Shown here in pieces: positions 56,461 through 64,000 of a DNA stretch of 64,000 nucleotides; positions within the stretch are counted from its first letter, which is position 1; every line of letters starts with the position of its first letter. Below the pieces are notes generated by a model, which was given only the letters and a program-made list of their open reading frames with translations, was not told where the DNA came from and made no database searches. The stretch is taken from NCBI GenBank assembly GCA_024742665.1, contig JANSYA010000001.1, positions 1,626,956 through 1,690,955 of the forward strand. The letters are read 5' to 3'. This DNA is from a bacterium. GTDB taxonomy: Bacteria; Spirochaetota; Leptospiria; Leptospirales; Leptonemataceae. Made by a program: the position numbers and the translations under genes.

Positions 56461-57642
56461 ATGAAATGCCGATCATACGCCATCAATATTAACTCCGCAC
56501 TGCGCTGGAGCAAAACCACGACTCTCGCCGCTCTGATTGCCGCGACCCTCGCTTTGCTGGTCGTGCCGACGCACCAGGTGCGCGGTGGAACGCAGGACGA
56601 CGCCATCGCCCTGTGGTCCAAACGCTACAAGCAGGCCTATCAAGATCTGCGCTACGGCCACACCTTCGAGAAGATCGAAGCGGCTCGCTTGATGGGAGCC
56701 CACAAGAAAGCCCGCTATATTCGCCCGCTGGGCAAAGAGCTGCTGCGCGATCTGGACAATCCGATCTATCGCCGAATCCCGACCAACGATCCTTATGTGA
56801 AAGTGCAAATCGCCTGGGCGATGGGGGAGATCGGTCACAAGCAGGCTGTGCCGGCGCTGCTGCAGGCTCTGGCGACCACGACTGCGATCGTTGAAGAAGA
56901 ATTCAAAAGCTCCCAGGCCGTACGTCAGATGGAATTGGAAAACGCCGACGCGGCGGCCCAGGCGCGGGGCGAAGATCTGAACGATCCCGGCCGGATCAAA
57001 CCGATCATCATGGATCGCTCTCGTCCGGGTCCGTTTCTATTAGAAGGCTATACGTTTCCGTACAGCCCGGATATGTTCTGGAGCCAGGCGGACGAATTCA
57101 AATCCATCCCGGCCGTCGACCCGACCGCGGAAGATCATCGCATTCGTTTGCTGGGCGCGAACTATATGAACCTGATCCGGGCCCTGTTCATGGCGATCGG
57201 CGAGATCGGTCATGAAAGCGCTGTCGACGGCGTCGATCCCCACGCGGGCGTCGGCTCGTATTTGACCAATCGCATTCCTTTTATTCGAGCCTTCGCGGCC
57301 CACGCTCTGGGTAAGATCGGAAGCCTCAAGGCTCTGAGCCTGATCGATCAGCACTATCCCAACGAACAGGTCGACGAAGTAAAAGTCCGGGCCGCCTTCT
57401 CGGTTCTCGGCCACGACAAGACCCGCGTCGAGTACTACAAAGAGCTGCTGCGCTATCTGGCGATCGACGACGATCGGACGCGCTATCTGGCGGCTGTGGC
57501 CATGCGGACCCTGGCGATGGGCGAAGCTCTGGATCAACTGCGCGACGCTTACAGGATTGAGCACGATCCGGTCACGAGAACGGTATTGAAAGAGGCCATT
57601 CATAACGCGGAAGTCGACAGTGTCATTCCCGTAAACTACTGA
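56461..57642 (+). CDS. exported HEAT-repeat protein
   Basis: A 393-residue protein. The N-terminal 43 residues hold a signal peptide (TTTLAALIAATLALLVVPTH). The rest is a helical solenoid of HEAT/PBS-type repeats: FEKIEAARLMGAHKKARYIR, YVKVQIAWAMGEIGHKQAVP, HESAVDGVDPHAG, RAFAAHALGKIGSLKALSLI and VKVRAAFSVLGHDKTRVEY. They probably form a scaffold in the periplasm. The insert near residues 160-230 carries a long loop between repeats. Partner unknown. It lies 160 nt after phaR. Confidence 0.8.
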   Translation: MKCRSYAININSALRWSKTTTLAALIAATLALLVVPTHQVRGGTQDDAIALWSKRYKQAYQDLRYGHTFEKIEAARLMGAHKKARYIRPLGKELLRDLDNPIYRRIPTNDPYVKVQIAWAMGEIGHKQAVPALLQALATTTAIVEEEFKSSQAVRQMELENADAAAQARGEDLNDPGRIKPIIMDRSRPGPFLLEGYTFPYSPDMFWSQADEFKSIPAVDPTAEDHRIRLLGANYMNLIRALFMAIGEIGHESAVDGVDPHAGVGSYLTNRIPFIRAFAAHALGKIGSLKALSLIDQHYPNEQVDEVKVRAAFSVLGHDKTRVEYYKELLRYLAIDDDRTRYLAAVAMRTLAMGEALDQLRDAYRIEHDPVTRTVLKEAIHNAEVDSVIPVNY

Positions 57643-57768
57643 GCAATTTTCAGGCGACTGATTACTGATTTAGCAAAACAGCCGAAATTGCCGAAATAAC
57701 CCTCTGGTGCCGATACAGGCCGGCGGGATTCTATTTGATCGCGCGCGTGGACCCGGAATTCTGGGTAT

Positions 57769-58554
57769 ATGCGCGCGTTTTCATTTGCTGATCCTGACCG
57801 GGCGGCCCTTGCTGTTCGTTTGCGGCCCCTGCTGCTTACTTGCGGCCTGGCCTGCGCAATCATATTCGCCGGCGGCGCCTGCGATTCGGCTCCGACCGAA
57901 TCATCGAATACTTTCGCCGAAGTCACCAATCACAAAGCCAGCCTGCGGATTGATCCGACGACCGTCGCTTCGGAGATCGCCTTTCTCGACCGCGGCCTGG
58001 AAGTGCAGGTGATCGGGCGAGGCATCGAGAAGCAGCGCATTAGCGGTTACAATGAGTTCTGGTATCGTATTCGTCTGCCGGACGGAATCGAAGGCTGGAT
58101 CTACGGAGCGAGCCTTTCGATCGGCAGCGCCGGCGGCAAACGTCGCGCGCCGGAACAGGACGCCAAAGAGCTCGCTCTGAGTCTGGTCGGTAAGTGGTGG
58201 GAAGTTCGCACGGACGGTTCGACCGGCTATCGCCGTCTTTATCTGTGGCCCGATGGAGTTTATAAGTACGCTTACGGCACCGAAGGTCCGATGCGCGAAG
58301 GCAAGTATACGGTTCAGCCGGAAGAGATGCAGCTCAAGCTCGATCCGCCGTCGGGCATGGGCGATACGGTGAGCCTGCGGCGGCTCGGAACCGAGCTGCG
58401 CATGTTCGCGCAGACCGACGGCAAAAAAGTTTCGCTGCGCCGCGCCTTTCTGGATCCCGACGCGCCCGATCCGCTGGATCCGGACGACGAGAAAGGCGAG
58501 GGCGAAAGTACGGGCGGCGAGCCCGCGGCGAATTCGGGTTCCGATGGCGGATGA
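57769..58554 (+). CDS. SH3b-domain lipoprotein
   Basis: A 261-residue protein. The signal segment LTCGLACAIIFAGGAC ends in a canonical lipobox (GGAC, about Cys38). The mature part (about 48-118) contains an SH3b fold: AEVTNHKASLRIDPTTVASE, VQVIGRG and FWYRIRLPDGIEGWIYG. A second domain from about 130 to 235 follows (LVGKWWEVRTDGSTGYRRLY, YTVQPEEMQLKLDP), which could be a lipocalin-like beta sheet. The C-terminus is acidic. It may bind cell wall. The gene overlaps rluB by 11 nt, so they are coupled. Confidence 0.75.
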   Translation: MRAFSFADPDRAALAVRLRPLLLTCGLACAIIFAGGACDSAPTESSNTFAEVTNHKASLRIDPTTVASEIAFLDRGLEVQVIGRGIEKQRISGYNEFWYRIRLPDGIEGWIYGASLSIGSAGGKRRAPEQDAKELALSLVGKWWEVRTDGSTGYRRLYLWPDGVYKYAYGTEGPMREGKYTVQPEEMQLKLDPPSGMGDTVSLRRLGTELRMFAQTDGKKVSLRRAFLDPDAPDPLDPDDEKGEGESTGGEPAANSGSDGG

Positions 58555-59251
58555 TATGCGCATCAATCGTTATCTGGCGAACGCCGGATACGGTTCGCGT
58601 CGCGAGGTCGAAGGCATTGTAAAGGCCGGCCGCGTCCAGGTCAACGGCCAGGAAATTCGCGAGCTGTTCGTACGGGTGGGGCCCCAGGACGTGGTGCTGG
58701 TCGACGGCCGCTCGACGAGTTTGCCCGCGAGTGAATCGTACTATCTTTTGAATAAACCCCCCGGCTATGTCGTATCGCGTCGCGGCGGGCGCGGCGAAAA
58801 GACGATCTACGATTTACTGCCGCCGAATTTGCAGGGCCTGAAGTACGCGGGACGGCTGGACAAAGACAGCCGCGGTTTGCTTTTGCTTTCGAGCAACGGC
58901 GAGTTTATTCACGCGGTCAGTCATCCTTCAAAGCGCATCTGGAAGTACTACCGGGTTACGGTCGATCGTCTGCCGCCGGAAAAAGAACTGCGCGATCGTT
59001 TCGTGCGCGGCATAAGCGAAGGCGGCGAATTGCTGCGGGCTCGCGCGCTGCGGGTCCTCGACCGCGAGGCGGGGATCGTGGAAATGACTCTGGGCGAGGG
59101 CCGCAAGCGTCAAATTCGCCGCATGTTTCGAGCCTTGAATATTTCCGTGCAGGATTTATTTCGCTACGCGATCGGTCCCTTCGACCTGGAAAAGCGCGGG
59201 ATTCCGGAAGGGGAGTGCGCCGCCTTCGATCCCGACGAGCTCGCGGGTTAG
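58544..59251 (+). CDS. rluB: RluB/RsuA-family 23S/16S rRNA pseudouridine synthase
   Basis: A 235-residue RNA-modifying enzyme. Residues 5-50 are an S4 RNA-binding domain (RINRYLANAGYGSRREVEGI). The catalytic aspartate is Asp106 in YAGRLDKDSRGLLLLSSNGE. KPPGYVVSRRGGRGEKTIYD and LGEGRKRQIRRMFRALN are family motifs. The RluB, RluE, RluF and RsuA members are alike; the exact site is unclear, and RluB is the most common in this context. The start overlaps the lipoprotein stop by 11 nt. Confidence 0.88.
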   Translation: MADDMRINRYLANAGYGSRREVEGIVKAGRVQVNGQEIRELFVRVGPQDVVLVDGRSTSLPASESYYLLNKPPGYVVSRRGGRGEKTIYDLLPPNLQGLKYAGRLDKDSRGLLLLSSNGEFIHAVSHPSKRIWKYYRVTVDRLPPEKELRDRFVRGISEGGELLRARALRVLDREAGIVEMTLGEGRKRQIRRMFRALNISVQDLFRYAIGPFDLEKRGIPEGECAAFDPDELAG

Positions 59252-59407
59252 CGCAGCTCAATGTGATTCATAGGTTTTGGAAGCCGCGCCGCTCGGCTTG
59301 ATAAGCCGCTGAGGCACTGCCGAAGCGATCGGGCGCGCTCCGTGGGCGACTGCGCGCCGCTCTGTTGGACTTGACGGTGCATCCGCTCCTGGGACTCACT
59401 GATTCTC

Positions 59408-60865
59408 ATGCTGTTCGTCACGGACGAGTTCCTTGTATTCTTTCTGGTCGTTTACCTGCTGTTCTGGCTTGTTTCGGATCGCCTGCGTATTCCTCTGCTG
59501 ATCGGGGCTTCGCTCTTTTTCTACGCGACCTGGAGTTTCATTTTCACCTTTCATCTGCTGCTGGTCGTGGTGGTGAACTATCTGGTGATGGAACTCTGGC
59601 GGATCTACGGCAAAAAATGGATCTTTATCGCGCTGCAGATCGCGAACGTCGCGAATATCGGCGTCTTTAAGTACTATTATTTTTTCGCGGACGTGATCGG
59701 CCGACTGATCGGCAACCCCGCCCTGTATGAAGAGAATCTGCGCCAGGCCGATCGGCTGGTGGGCACCGAGATCTTTTTGCCTCTCGCGATCAGCTTTTAT
59801 ACATTTCAAATCATGGCCTACGGCTTTGATATCTATCGCGGCACGTACAATGAACGCCATAGCTTTTCGCAGGTGCTCCTGTTTAAGTCGTTCTTTCCGC
59901 AGCTGATCGCCGGACCGATTATGCGTTCGAGCGAATTGCTCCCGCAGATTCGCGAGTTGCACGCGGGGGAGGGGCCGCGTCCCGATTTCAATATGCACAA
60001 GAAGGGCCTGTGGCTCGTGTTGATTGGCGTTACGAAAAAAGTCCTGGTCGCCGATCAGCTGTTGAAGTACGTTTCGCCGCTCTTTTACGCCTCAAGCGAT
60101 CCGGCGACGCCCTTCGCCTTCGATCCGATTGTAATCTGGCTGGGCGTCTTCGGCTGCCTGGCCATGTTGTACGCGGACTTTTCGGCGTACTCGGATCTGG
60201 CCCGGGGCTTTGGTTATCTGCTCGGTTTTGAAATTCCGATCAACTTCAAGGCGCCGTTTTTTATGACCTCGATCTCGGATTTTTGGCGCAGGTGGCACCT
60301 GACCTTTTCGCGCTGGATTCGCGACTATATCTTTATTCCATTGGGCGGCAGTCGCGTTTCGGAAGGGCGCGTGTATTTGAACTACGTGATTACCTTCGCG
60401 ATCGGCGGTCTGTGGCACGGCGCTTCGTATCCCTTTTTGATCTGGGGCGTGGGCGTGGGCGTCTGGATTTCAATCGAAAACTTTCTGGAGAAGCGCGGAC
60501 TGCCGATGCTGCCGGAGAATCTGGCCTGGCGCGGCGTGCGCGTCATCATCGCCTGGATCTTTTTGCTGGTATCGAGTATTTTCTTTTTTGGTTCGGGAGC
60601 GGAGTACTGCTGGAACGCTGTCGTCCAGATGTTTCATTTTACGGCGATTGGTTCTGACGAACTGAAAGTTCTGCCTGGAGTGGAGCCCTTCGCATACGCG
60701 TTGCTGGCAGTCTTGCTCTTTCATTTATTTGAAGAACGTCCGGCCTGGTTTACCTGGCTGCGGCGCTACGAAAACTGGCTGCTGCCCGCAGCGGGCGTGG
60801 CATTGATTCTGGCGTTGACGCAATATGCTGGAAAGAACGCTGATTTCTTTTATTTTCAGTTCTGA
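59408..60865 (+). CDS. AlgI-type membrane-bound O-acyltransferase
   Basis: A 485-residue MBOAT protein with about ten membrane segments. The start RIPLLIGASLFFYATWSFIF, the region ISFYTFQIMAYGFDIYRGT, FPQLIAGPIMRSSELLPQI and the ISDFWRRWHLTFSRWIRDYI block define the AlgI/PatA branch. The catalytic His is residue 337 in GGLWHGASYPFLIWG. The C-terminus FFYFQF is complete. Such enzymes acetylate alginate, peptidoglycan or other extracellular glycans and usually need a partner acetyltransferase (AlgJ/AlgX-like), which is not seen here. An insertion element begins 6 bp after the stop. Confidence 0.9.
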   Translation: MLFVTDEFLVFFLVVYLLFWLVSDRLRIPLLIGASLFFYATWSFIFTFHLLLVVVVNYLVMELWRIYGKKWIFIALQIANVANIGVFKYYYFFADVIGRLIGNPALYEENLRQADRLVGTEIFLPLAISFYTFQIMAYGFDIYRGTYNERHSFSQVLLFKSFFPQLIAGPIMRSSELLPQIRELHAGEGPRPDFNMHKKGLWLVLIGVTKKVLVADQLLKYVSPLFYASSDPATPFAFDPIVIWLGVFGCLAMLYADFSAYSDLARGFGYLLGFEIPINFKAPFFMTSISDFWRRWHLTFSRWIRDYIFIPLGGSRVSEGRVYLNYVITFAIGGLWHGASYPFLIWGVGVGVWISIENFLEKRGLPMLPENLAWRGVRVIIAWIFLLVSSIFFFGSGAEYCWNAVVQMFHFTAIGSDELKVLPGVEPFAYALLAVLLFHLFEERPAWFTWLRRYENWLLPAAGVALILALTQYAGKNADFFYFQF

Positions 60866-60870
60866 ATCCA

Positions 60871-61226
60871 GGGTCTCGAATCCACACAAGGCCGCGATCC
60901 CCGCGCCGCGAAAAAAACATCGCAGCGGGCATCGCGCGGTTTTCAAAATTCGCAGCGGGGCGCCGCCGATTATAAAAGACTCTTGCCCCTCGGCTTCGCC
61001 GAAGGTGAAGAGCGCCGACCGTTGCAATCGCGCGCGCCAAACCCATTCCCCCCCAACCCCGAATCTCATGCGAAACACCTATTCGCCGCGAAGTTCCCGG
61101 GCATCCAACACGCCCATTTTTCAAACCTAACGCAGCGACTGCTCGCGAAGGCATACCCGCGCGAATGCCCGGACTGTCGCGTCCCCATGACTTCGGCCGT
61201 TGCGCGTCGCGAAACTGCTGTGCGTT
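60871..61226 (+). repeat. left inverted repeat of the insertion element
   Basis: About 355 bp, almost identical to the reverse complement of 63674-64000. Shared stretches include GGGTCTCGAATCCACACAAG, TTTTCAAAATTCGCAGCGGG and CAACCCCGAATCTCATGCGA. It differs by an internal replacement near 60978-61012 that provides the TTG start of the transposase and a TCGGC-TTC-GCCGA hairpin. The inner part codes the transposase zinc ribbon. Confidence 0.85.
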
Positions 61227-62749
61227 GTCCGGAATGCCATAGGCAGGCTTCGCGTACAGCGGGAACTCCGCTTCATCATTTCAAATTACCGCTATGGGTC
61301 TTCGGTTATTTGCTGAGCGAAGCGATGACGACGTTTCCGCAGATGATCAGTGCGGCGCAGATCCGGCGGCGATTGGGAGTTTCGAAAAGCACATCACTAT
61401 TGTTGAAACGTCGCCTGCAATTGTTCCTGACGGACCTCGTTCCAATCATCAAAGAACGCATGGCCAATGAGCTCCGCAAGGAGCTCTCTGGCCTTGAATT
61501 ACCGGCAAAAGGCGACGTTTCGAAAGTCGTTGCGAATAAACCGGTGGTTCACATGGATACGCTCGCGATGTTCTCGGCGACGCAGCGGGCGAACGGCGGA
61601 CGCTCACGCCACAGACACAGCGGGCAGACTTCTTCGATATACTTAACGGAGAAAGTCGCCGAAGAGCGCGGCAAGTTTCAGATTGGAACGCTGGTCCATA
61701 CGATCGCGATTAAGAAAGGGCCGGTGATTTTAGATTCGGTCCCCGGACTAACCCAGAAAGAAATCCAGCCACTGTTCGATTTTTTACCGAAGCACACGCC
61801 GACTTTCACAGACGACGGCTACCCGTGGCTTTCGCGCTACAACAAGAACCACCGGGCAGTGAACCACAGCGCCCGCGCAAAAGATAAAAAGCGGAACGTC
61901 TGGGCGCGGAACCGTTGGAGCCGGGGAGGCGTTCACAACCAGGTAGCCGAAGGAACTCAGAGAATCGTTAAGGCTTCGTTTCTTGCGGCCTACGGTTATT
62001 TCAACCCAAAGTATTCGCAGCTCTACTTAAACGAATACTCCGCGCTGAAGTCGCTCCGGGTGTATGGTTTAGAAAGTTTATTAGAAACCCCAATTGTGGG
62101 GATTGTAGACCCCAAATATAGCGGGTCGCCTGCCGGGACCCGAAAAACGACACCCCCCGACTTTCTACGCCGAAAAATAGCCGAAAACCAGTATATTCCG
62201 CCCTCCATTGGCGAACGCGGCTTTTACGATAATCAGAACTCCCGGCGGCAGATTCGCGGAAAACTGCGGGATTTGTTCCATGATAACGACTTTTTCGCGG
62301 CCAAACAGGCCCACATAGACTACCTGAATTTCTGGCAGGATGCCCCGCGCTGGAAACGCCAGCACGAGCGGCAATATGGAGCGACCGCGCGAAAACTCTG
62401 GCAGTCGCTTTCGCGCAGAGAAACCGCGCTTCTTTCAGATATAGCGCGAAAGCACGAACTCAGTCACCCCTTGCTCGTGCGTATCGCGCGGGAATGGGCG
62501 CGGCTGGATCTGGCGGAAGTGGAGGAGTTGAAGCGTACTTCAACGCAGACCAACCAACTGCACGTCTGGGTGCGGCGACGAATCGATATACTCCCGGACC
62601 TGTTGTATTCATGGGACCGCGAACGCTTTTGCGATTCGGAGAAGGCAGCGCCGGAGAACGTCAATGAGATTCAGAAGGCCGAACGGGTCACGAAAGGCGG
62701 GATCAGCGCCGTGAAACGCAATAAATATATAGAGGAGATGATGAGATGA
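60983..62749 (+). CDS. IS1595/ISXO2-family transposase
   Basis: A protein of up to 588 residues, starting at a TTG (60983), the only candidate that keeps the whole zinc ribbon. Cys62/65 and Cys82/85 (CPDC, CPEC) form the zinc ribbon. A helix-turn-helix-like stretch follows (SAAQIRRRLGVSKSTSLLLK). The DDE-type catalytic core: Asp192 in VVHMDTLAMF, Asp277/278 in TFTDDGYPWLSRYN with NHRAVNHSARAK, and Glu323 in GGVHNQVAEGTQRIVK. These match the ISXO2-like domain. The final 200 residues are an extra Arg/Lys-rich part not typical of the short members. The stop overlaps the next start (ATGA). Confidence 0.85.
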   Translation: MPLGFAEGEERRPLQSRAPNPFPPNPESHAKHLFAAKFPGIQHAHFSNLTQRLLAKAYPRECPDCRVPMTSAVARRETAVRCPECHRQASRTAGTPLHHFKLPLWVFGYLLSEAMTTFPQMISAAQIRRRLGVSKSTSLLLKRRLQLFLTDLVPIIKERMANELRKELSGLELPAKGDVSKVVANKPVVHMDTLAMFSATQRANGGRSRHRHSGQTSSIYLTEKVAEERGKFQIGTLVHTIAIKKGPVILDSVPGLTQKEIQPLFDFLPKHTPTFTDDGYPWLSRYNKNHRAVNHSARAKDKKRNVWARNRWSRGGVHNQVAEGTQRIVKASFLAAYGYFNPKYSQLYLNEYSALKSLRVYGLESLLETPIVGIVDPKYSGSPAGTRKTTPPDFLRRKIAENQYIPPSIGERGFYDNQNSRRQIRGKLRDLFHDNDFFAAKQAHIDYLNFWQDAPRWKRQHERQYGATARKLWQSLSRRETALLSDIARKHELSHPLLVRIAREWARLDLAEVEELKRTSTQTNQLHVWVRRRIDILPDLLYSWDRERFCDSEKAAPENVNEIQKAERVTKGGISAVKRNKYIEEMMR

Positions 62750-63069
62750 GTAAAACGAAGACAAAGCAAGAAGGCACCCGCTACCGCTTTCGCGCCGAAG
62801 ATTTTTGGAGCTTGATCAAAGCGCAGGAATACAAATGCGCCCTAACCGGCCGCGAACTCACGCCGGAAAATACGGAGGTGGAACTTAAGGACCCGTCGCG
62901 CGTAGAGGGGCGCGGCGAACCGGATAACCTTTATCTGGTGGTTCGTTCGTTGGCGCACATGGCGCGATACGAAAAAGAGCGCGAGATCATTGAGCTGGCG
63001 GCGGAGATTGTGGCGAATCGGGGAGGGGAATACGGCTATGGACTCAAGCGAACGCGAAAGGGAAAATAG
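62746..63069 (+). CDS. degenerate HNH-like passenger protein
   Basis: A 107-residue protein. The start KCALTGRELTPENTEVELK resembles the HNH-endonuclease opening (C-x-L-T-G-x-x-L-T-P-E), and GEPDNLYLVVRSLAHMARY resembles the N-x-x-x-V-x-x-x-x-N helix. The catalytic D-H of the family is replaced: the expected DHxxP position reads ELKDP. So the fold may be kept without nuclease activity, or with altered function. Overlap with the transposase gene is 4 nt and with the next gene 32 nt. Confidence 0.6.
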   Translation: MSKTKTKQEGTRYRFRAEDFWSLIKAQEYKCALTGRELTPENTEVELKDPSRVEGRGEPDNLYLVVRSLAHMARYEKEREIIELAAEIVANRGGEYGYGLKRTRKGK

Positions 63070-63673
63070 CTTCGATAAGGTCACAGTCTCGGTGCTCTGG
63101 AGTCGCTTTTATCAGCGGTCTATCGCCGCGCCGGTTCAATCGCGCCGGATGCGCAGCGATACCTGGGCGAAAACTTTAATTCGCAATCGCAGCAAGCTCA
63201 AGCCGCGACTGGCGGAGCCGCTGAAGGAGAGGCGGCGAAATAACGAATGGGAGCATTCGATTGCGAAACAAAAGGTTCGCATAAACAAAACGCTGGATCC
63301 GTACGTGCGCTGGGCCAGCTGCGAACAGCGCCTGCTGCGACAGGTGAACGAGAAGGGGTTTTCGCAGAGCGAGTGTTATTCGCACGGTCTCGCGTGGACT
63401 TTCGCTGCGTCGAAGCAGGTCGAGAAAATGACCTTGAACCGTTTACCTGCGTTGCTAACGCCGCGAAACCGGCGAACAGACTGGCCTGGCGCGCGCCTGC
63501 GCGTCTGGGCCGAATACAAACGGCTATTGAATGCCCCGGCGATTATGCGAAAGCCCTGGGATCGCGTACTGCATGGGATGCGGCGAAAATATTTTCAGGG
63601 TCTGGCCGTCCATGCTCACTGGGAACGACGGATGATGGACAGTAGCCGGCGATGGAGCGGCGAAAGGCGATGA
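63038..63673 (+). CDS. basic passenger protein of unknown function
   Basis: A 211-residue protein from the ATG at 63038 with GGGAGGGG 10 nt upstream. It is rich in Arg, Lys and Trp, e.g. TWAKTLIRNRSKLKPRLAEP and LRVWAEYKRLLNAPAIM, so it probably binds nucleic acid. No signal or membrane segment, no family recognised. It ends on the TGA just before the right inverted repeat. It is the last gene of the transposase-HNH-like unit. Confidence 0.55.
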   Translation: MDSSERERENSFDKVTVSVLWSRFYQRSIAAPVQSRRMRSDTWAKTLIRNRSKLKPRLAEPLKERRRNNEWEHSIAKQKVRINKTLDPYVRWASCEQRLLRQVNEKGFSQSECYSHGLAWTFAASKQVEKMTLNRLPALLTPRNRRTDWPGARLRVWAEYKRLLNAPAIMRKPWDRVLHGMRRKYFQGLAVHAHWERRMMDSSRRWSGERR

Positions 63674-64000
63674 GCACAGGTGTTTCGCGACGCGCAACGG
63701 CCGTTGTCATGGGAACGCGACAGTCCGGGCATTTGCGCGGGTATGCCTTCGCGAGCAGCCGCTGCGTTACGTTTGAAAAATGCTCGTGTTGGATGCCCGG
63801 GAACTTCGCGGCGAATCTGTGTTTCGCATGAGATTCGGGGTTGGGGGGGAATGGGTTTGGCGCGCGATTGCAACGGCCGGCGCTTCCCGATTCGTTTAAG
63901 ATCCGCGCCGCCCCGCTGCGAATTTTGAAAACCGCGCGATGCCCGCTGCGATGTTTTTTTCGCGGCGCGGGGATCGCGGCCTTGTGTGGATTCGAGACCC
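63674..64000 (-). repeat. right inverted repeat of the insertion element
   Basis: Inverted copy of 60871-61226, ending exactly at the window edge with GGATTCGAGACCC. Read on the minus strand its inner part still encodes a zinc-ribbon-like peptide (AKAYPRKCPDCRVPMTTAVA), so it is a duplicated 5' end of the transposase gene, with mild divergence from the left arm. Confidence 0.85.

Larger units (their letters stand above)
60871..64000. mobile_element. IS1595/ISXO2-like insertion element with long inverted repeats and passenger genes
   Basis: An element of at least 3,130 bp, bounded by inverted repeats that begin GGGTCTCGAATCC. Both ends are GGG...CCC as in IS families of this type. It carries a transposase, a degenerate HNH-like gene and a basic unknown gene in one overlapping unit. 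The right end is at or beyond the window edge, so a target-site duplication cannot be read. The left end sits 6 bp after the algI-like stop. Confidence 0.8.

Overview
The window looks like chromosome of a high-GC, Gram-negative, LPS-bearing, motile spirochaete, most likely of the order Leptospirales. This is inference from gene content: a homologue of the Leptospira flagellar-coiling protein FcpA, an LpxC-type deacetylase, many small lipoproteins with relaxed lipoboxes, futalosine-pathway menaquinone genes and several spirochaete-style two-component proteins. No rRNA, tRNA, CRISPR array or prophage was seen.

Layout. 1-9.8 kb: the start of a DAHP synthase gene (cut by the window edge), a DUF115/Maf-type protein, an omega-like acidic protein, a thioredoxin-fold lipoprotein, a large hybrid histidine kinase, glycerol-3-phosphate dehydrogenase and a MaoC-type hydratase. 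9.9-20.8 kb: a YihY-type membrane protein split by an inserted propeller-like domain, a membrane-anchored protein, secA, a membrane protein, a compact operon of four small lipoproteins (three are paralogues), a CPBP protease and a YqgE protein. 20.9-31.7 kb: prfC, a protein with a FliG-like C-terminus, a nucleotidyltransferase/glycosyltransferase fusion, an alpha/beta hydrolase, an APC permease, a small membrane protein ending in a FliF-like tail, gatC and gatA (gatA carries a histone-H1-like tail), and a lipoprotein. 31.7-41 kb: tyrS, an HDOD protein, the cluster mqnA-ubiA-ubiX-STAS on the minus strand, a run of unknown exported proteins, an SMR-type transporter and an HTH regulator.

41-60.9 kb: acnA, a lipoprotein, an LpxC-like deacetylase, an EpmA-like enzyme, a sigma-70 factor, a propeller-like exported protein, a two-component pair, fcpA, secG, a divergent phosphoglycerate kinase, phaR, a HEAT-repeat protein, an SH3 lipoprotein, an RluB-type pseudouridine synthase and an AlgI-type O-acyltransferase. 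60.87-64.0 kb: an IS1595/ISXO2-like insertion element with inverted repeats of about 330-355 bp, a transposase and two passenger genes. Its right end coincides with the window edge.

Several genes bear on motility or the envelope: the FcpA homologue, the FliF-tail protein, the FliG-like protein and the Maf-like protein for flagella; SecA, SecG, LpxC-like, AlgI and the lipoproteins for the envelope. The most unusual items are the propeller-split YihY protein, the free FliF-like tail, the tandem paralogous lipoproteins, the lysine-rich GatA extension, two structured tandem hairpin repeats, and the insertion element with a degenerate HNH passenger.
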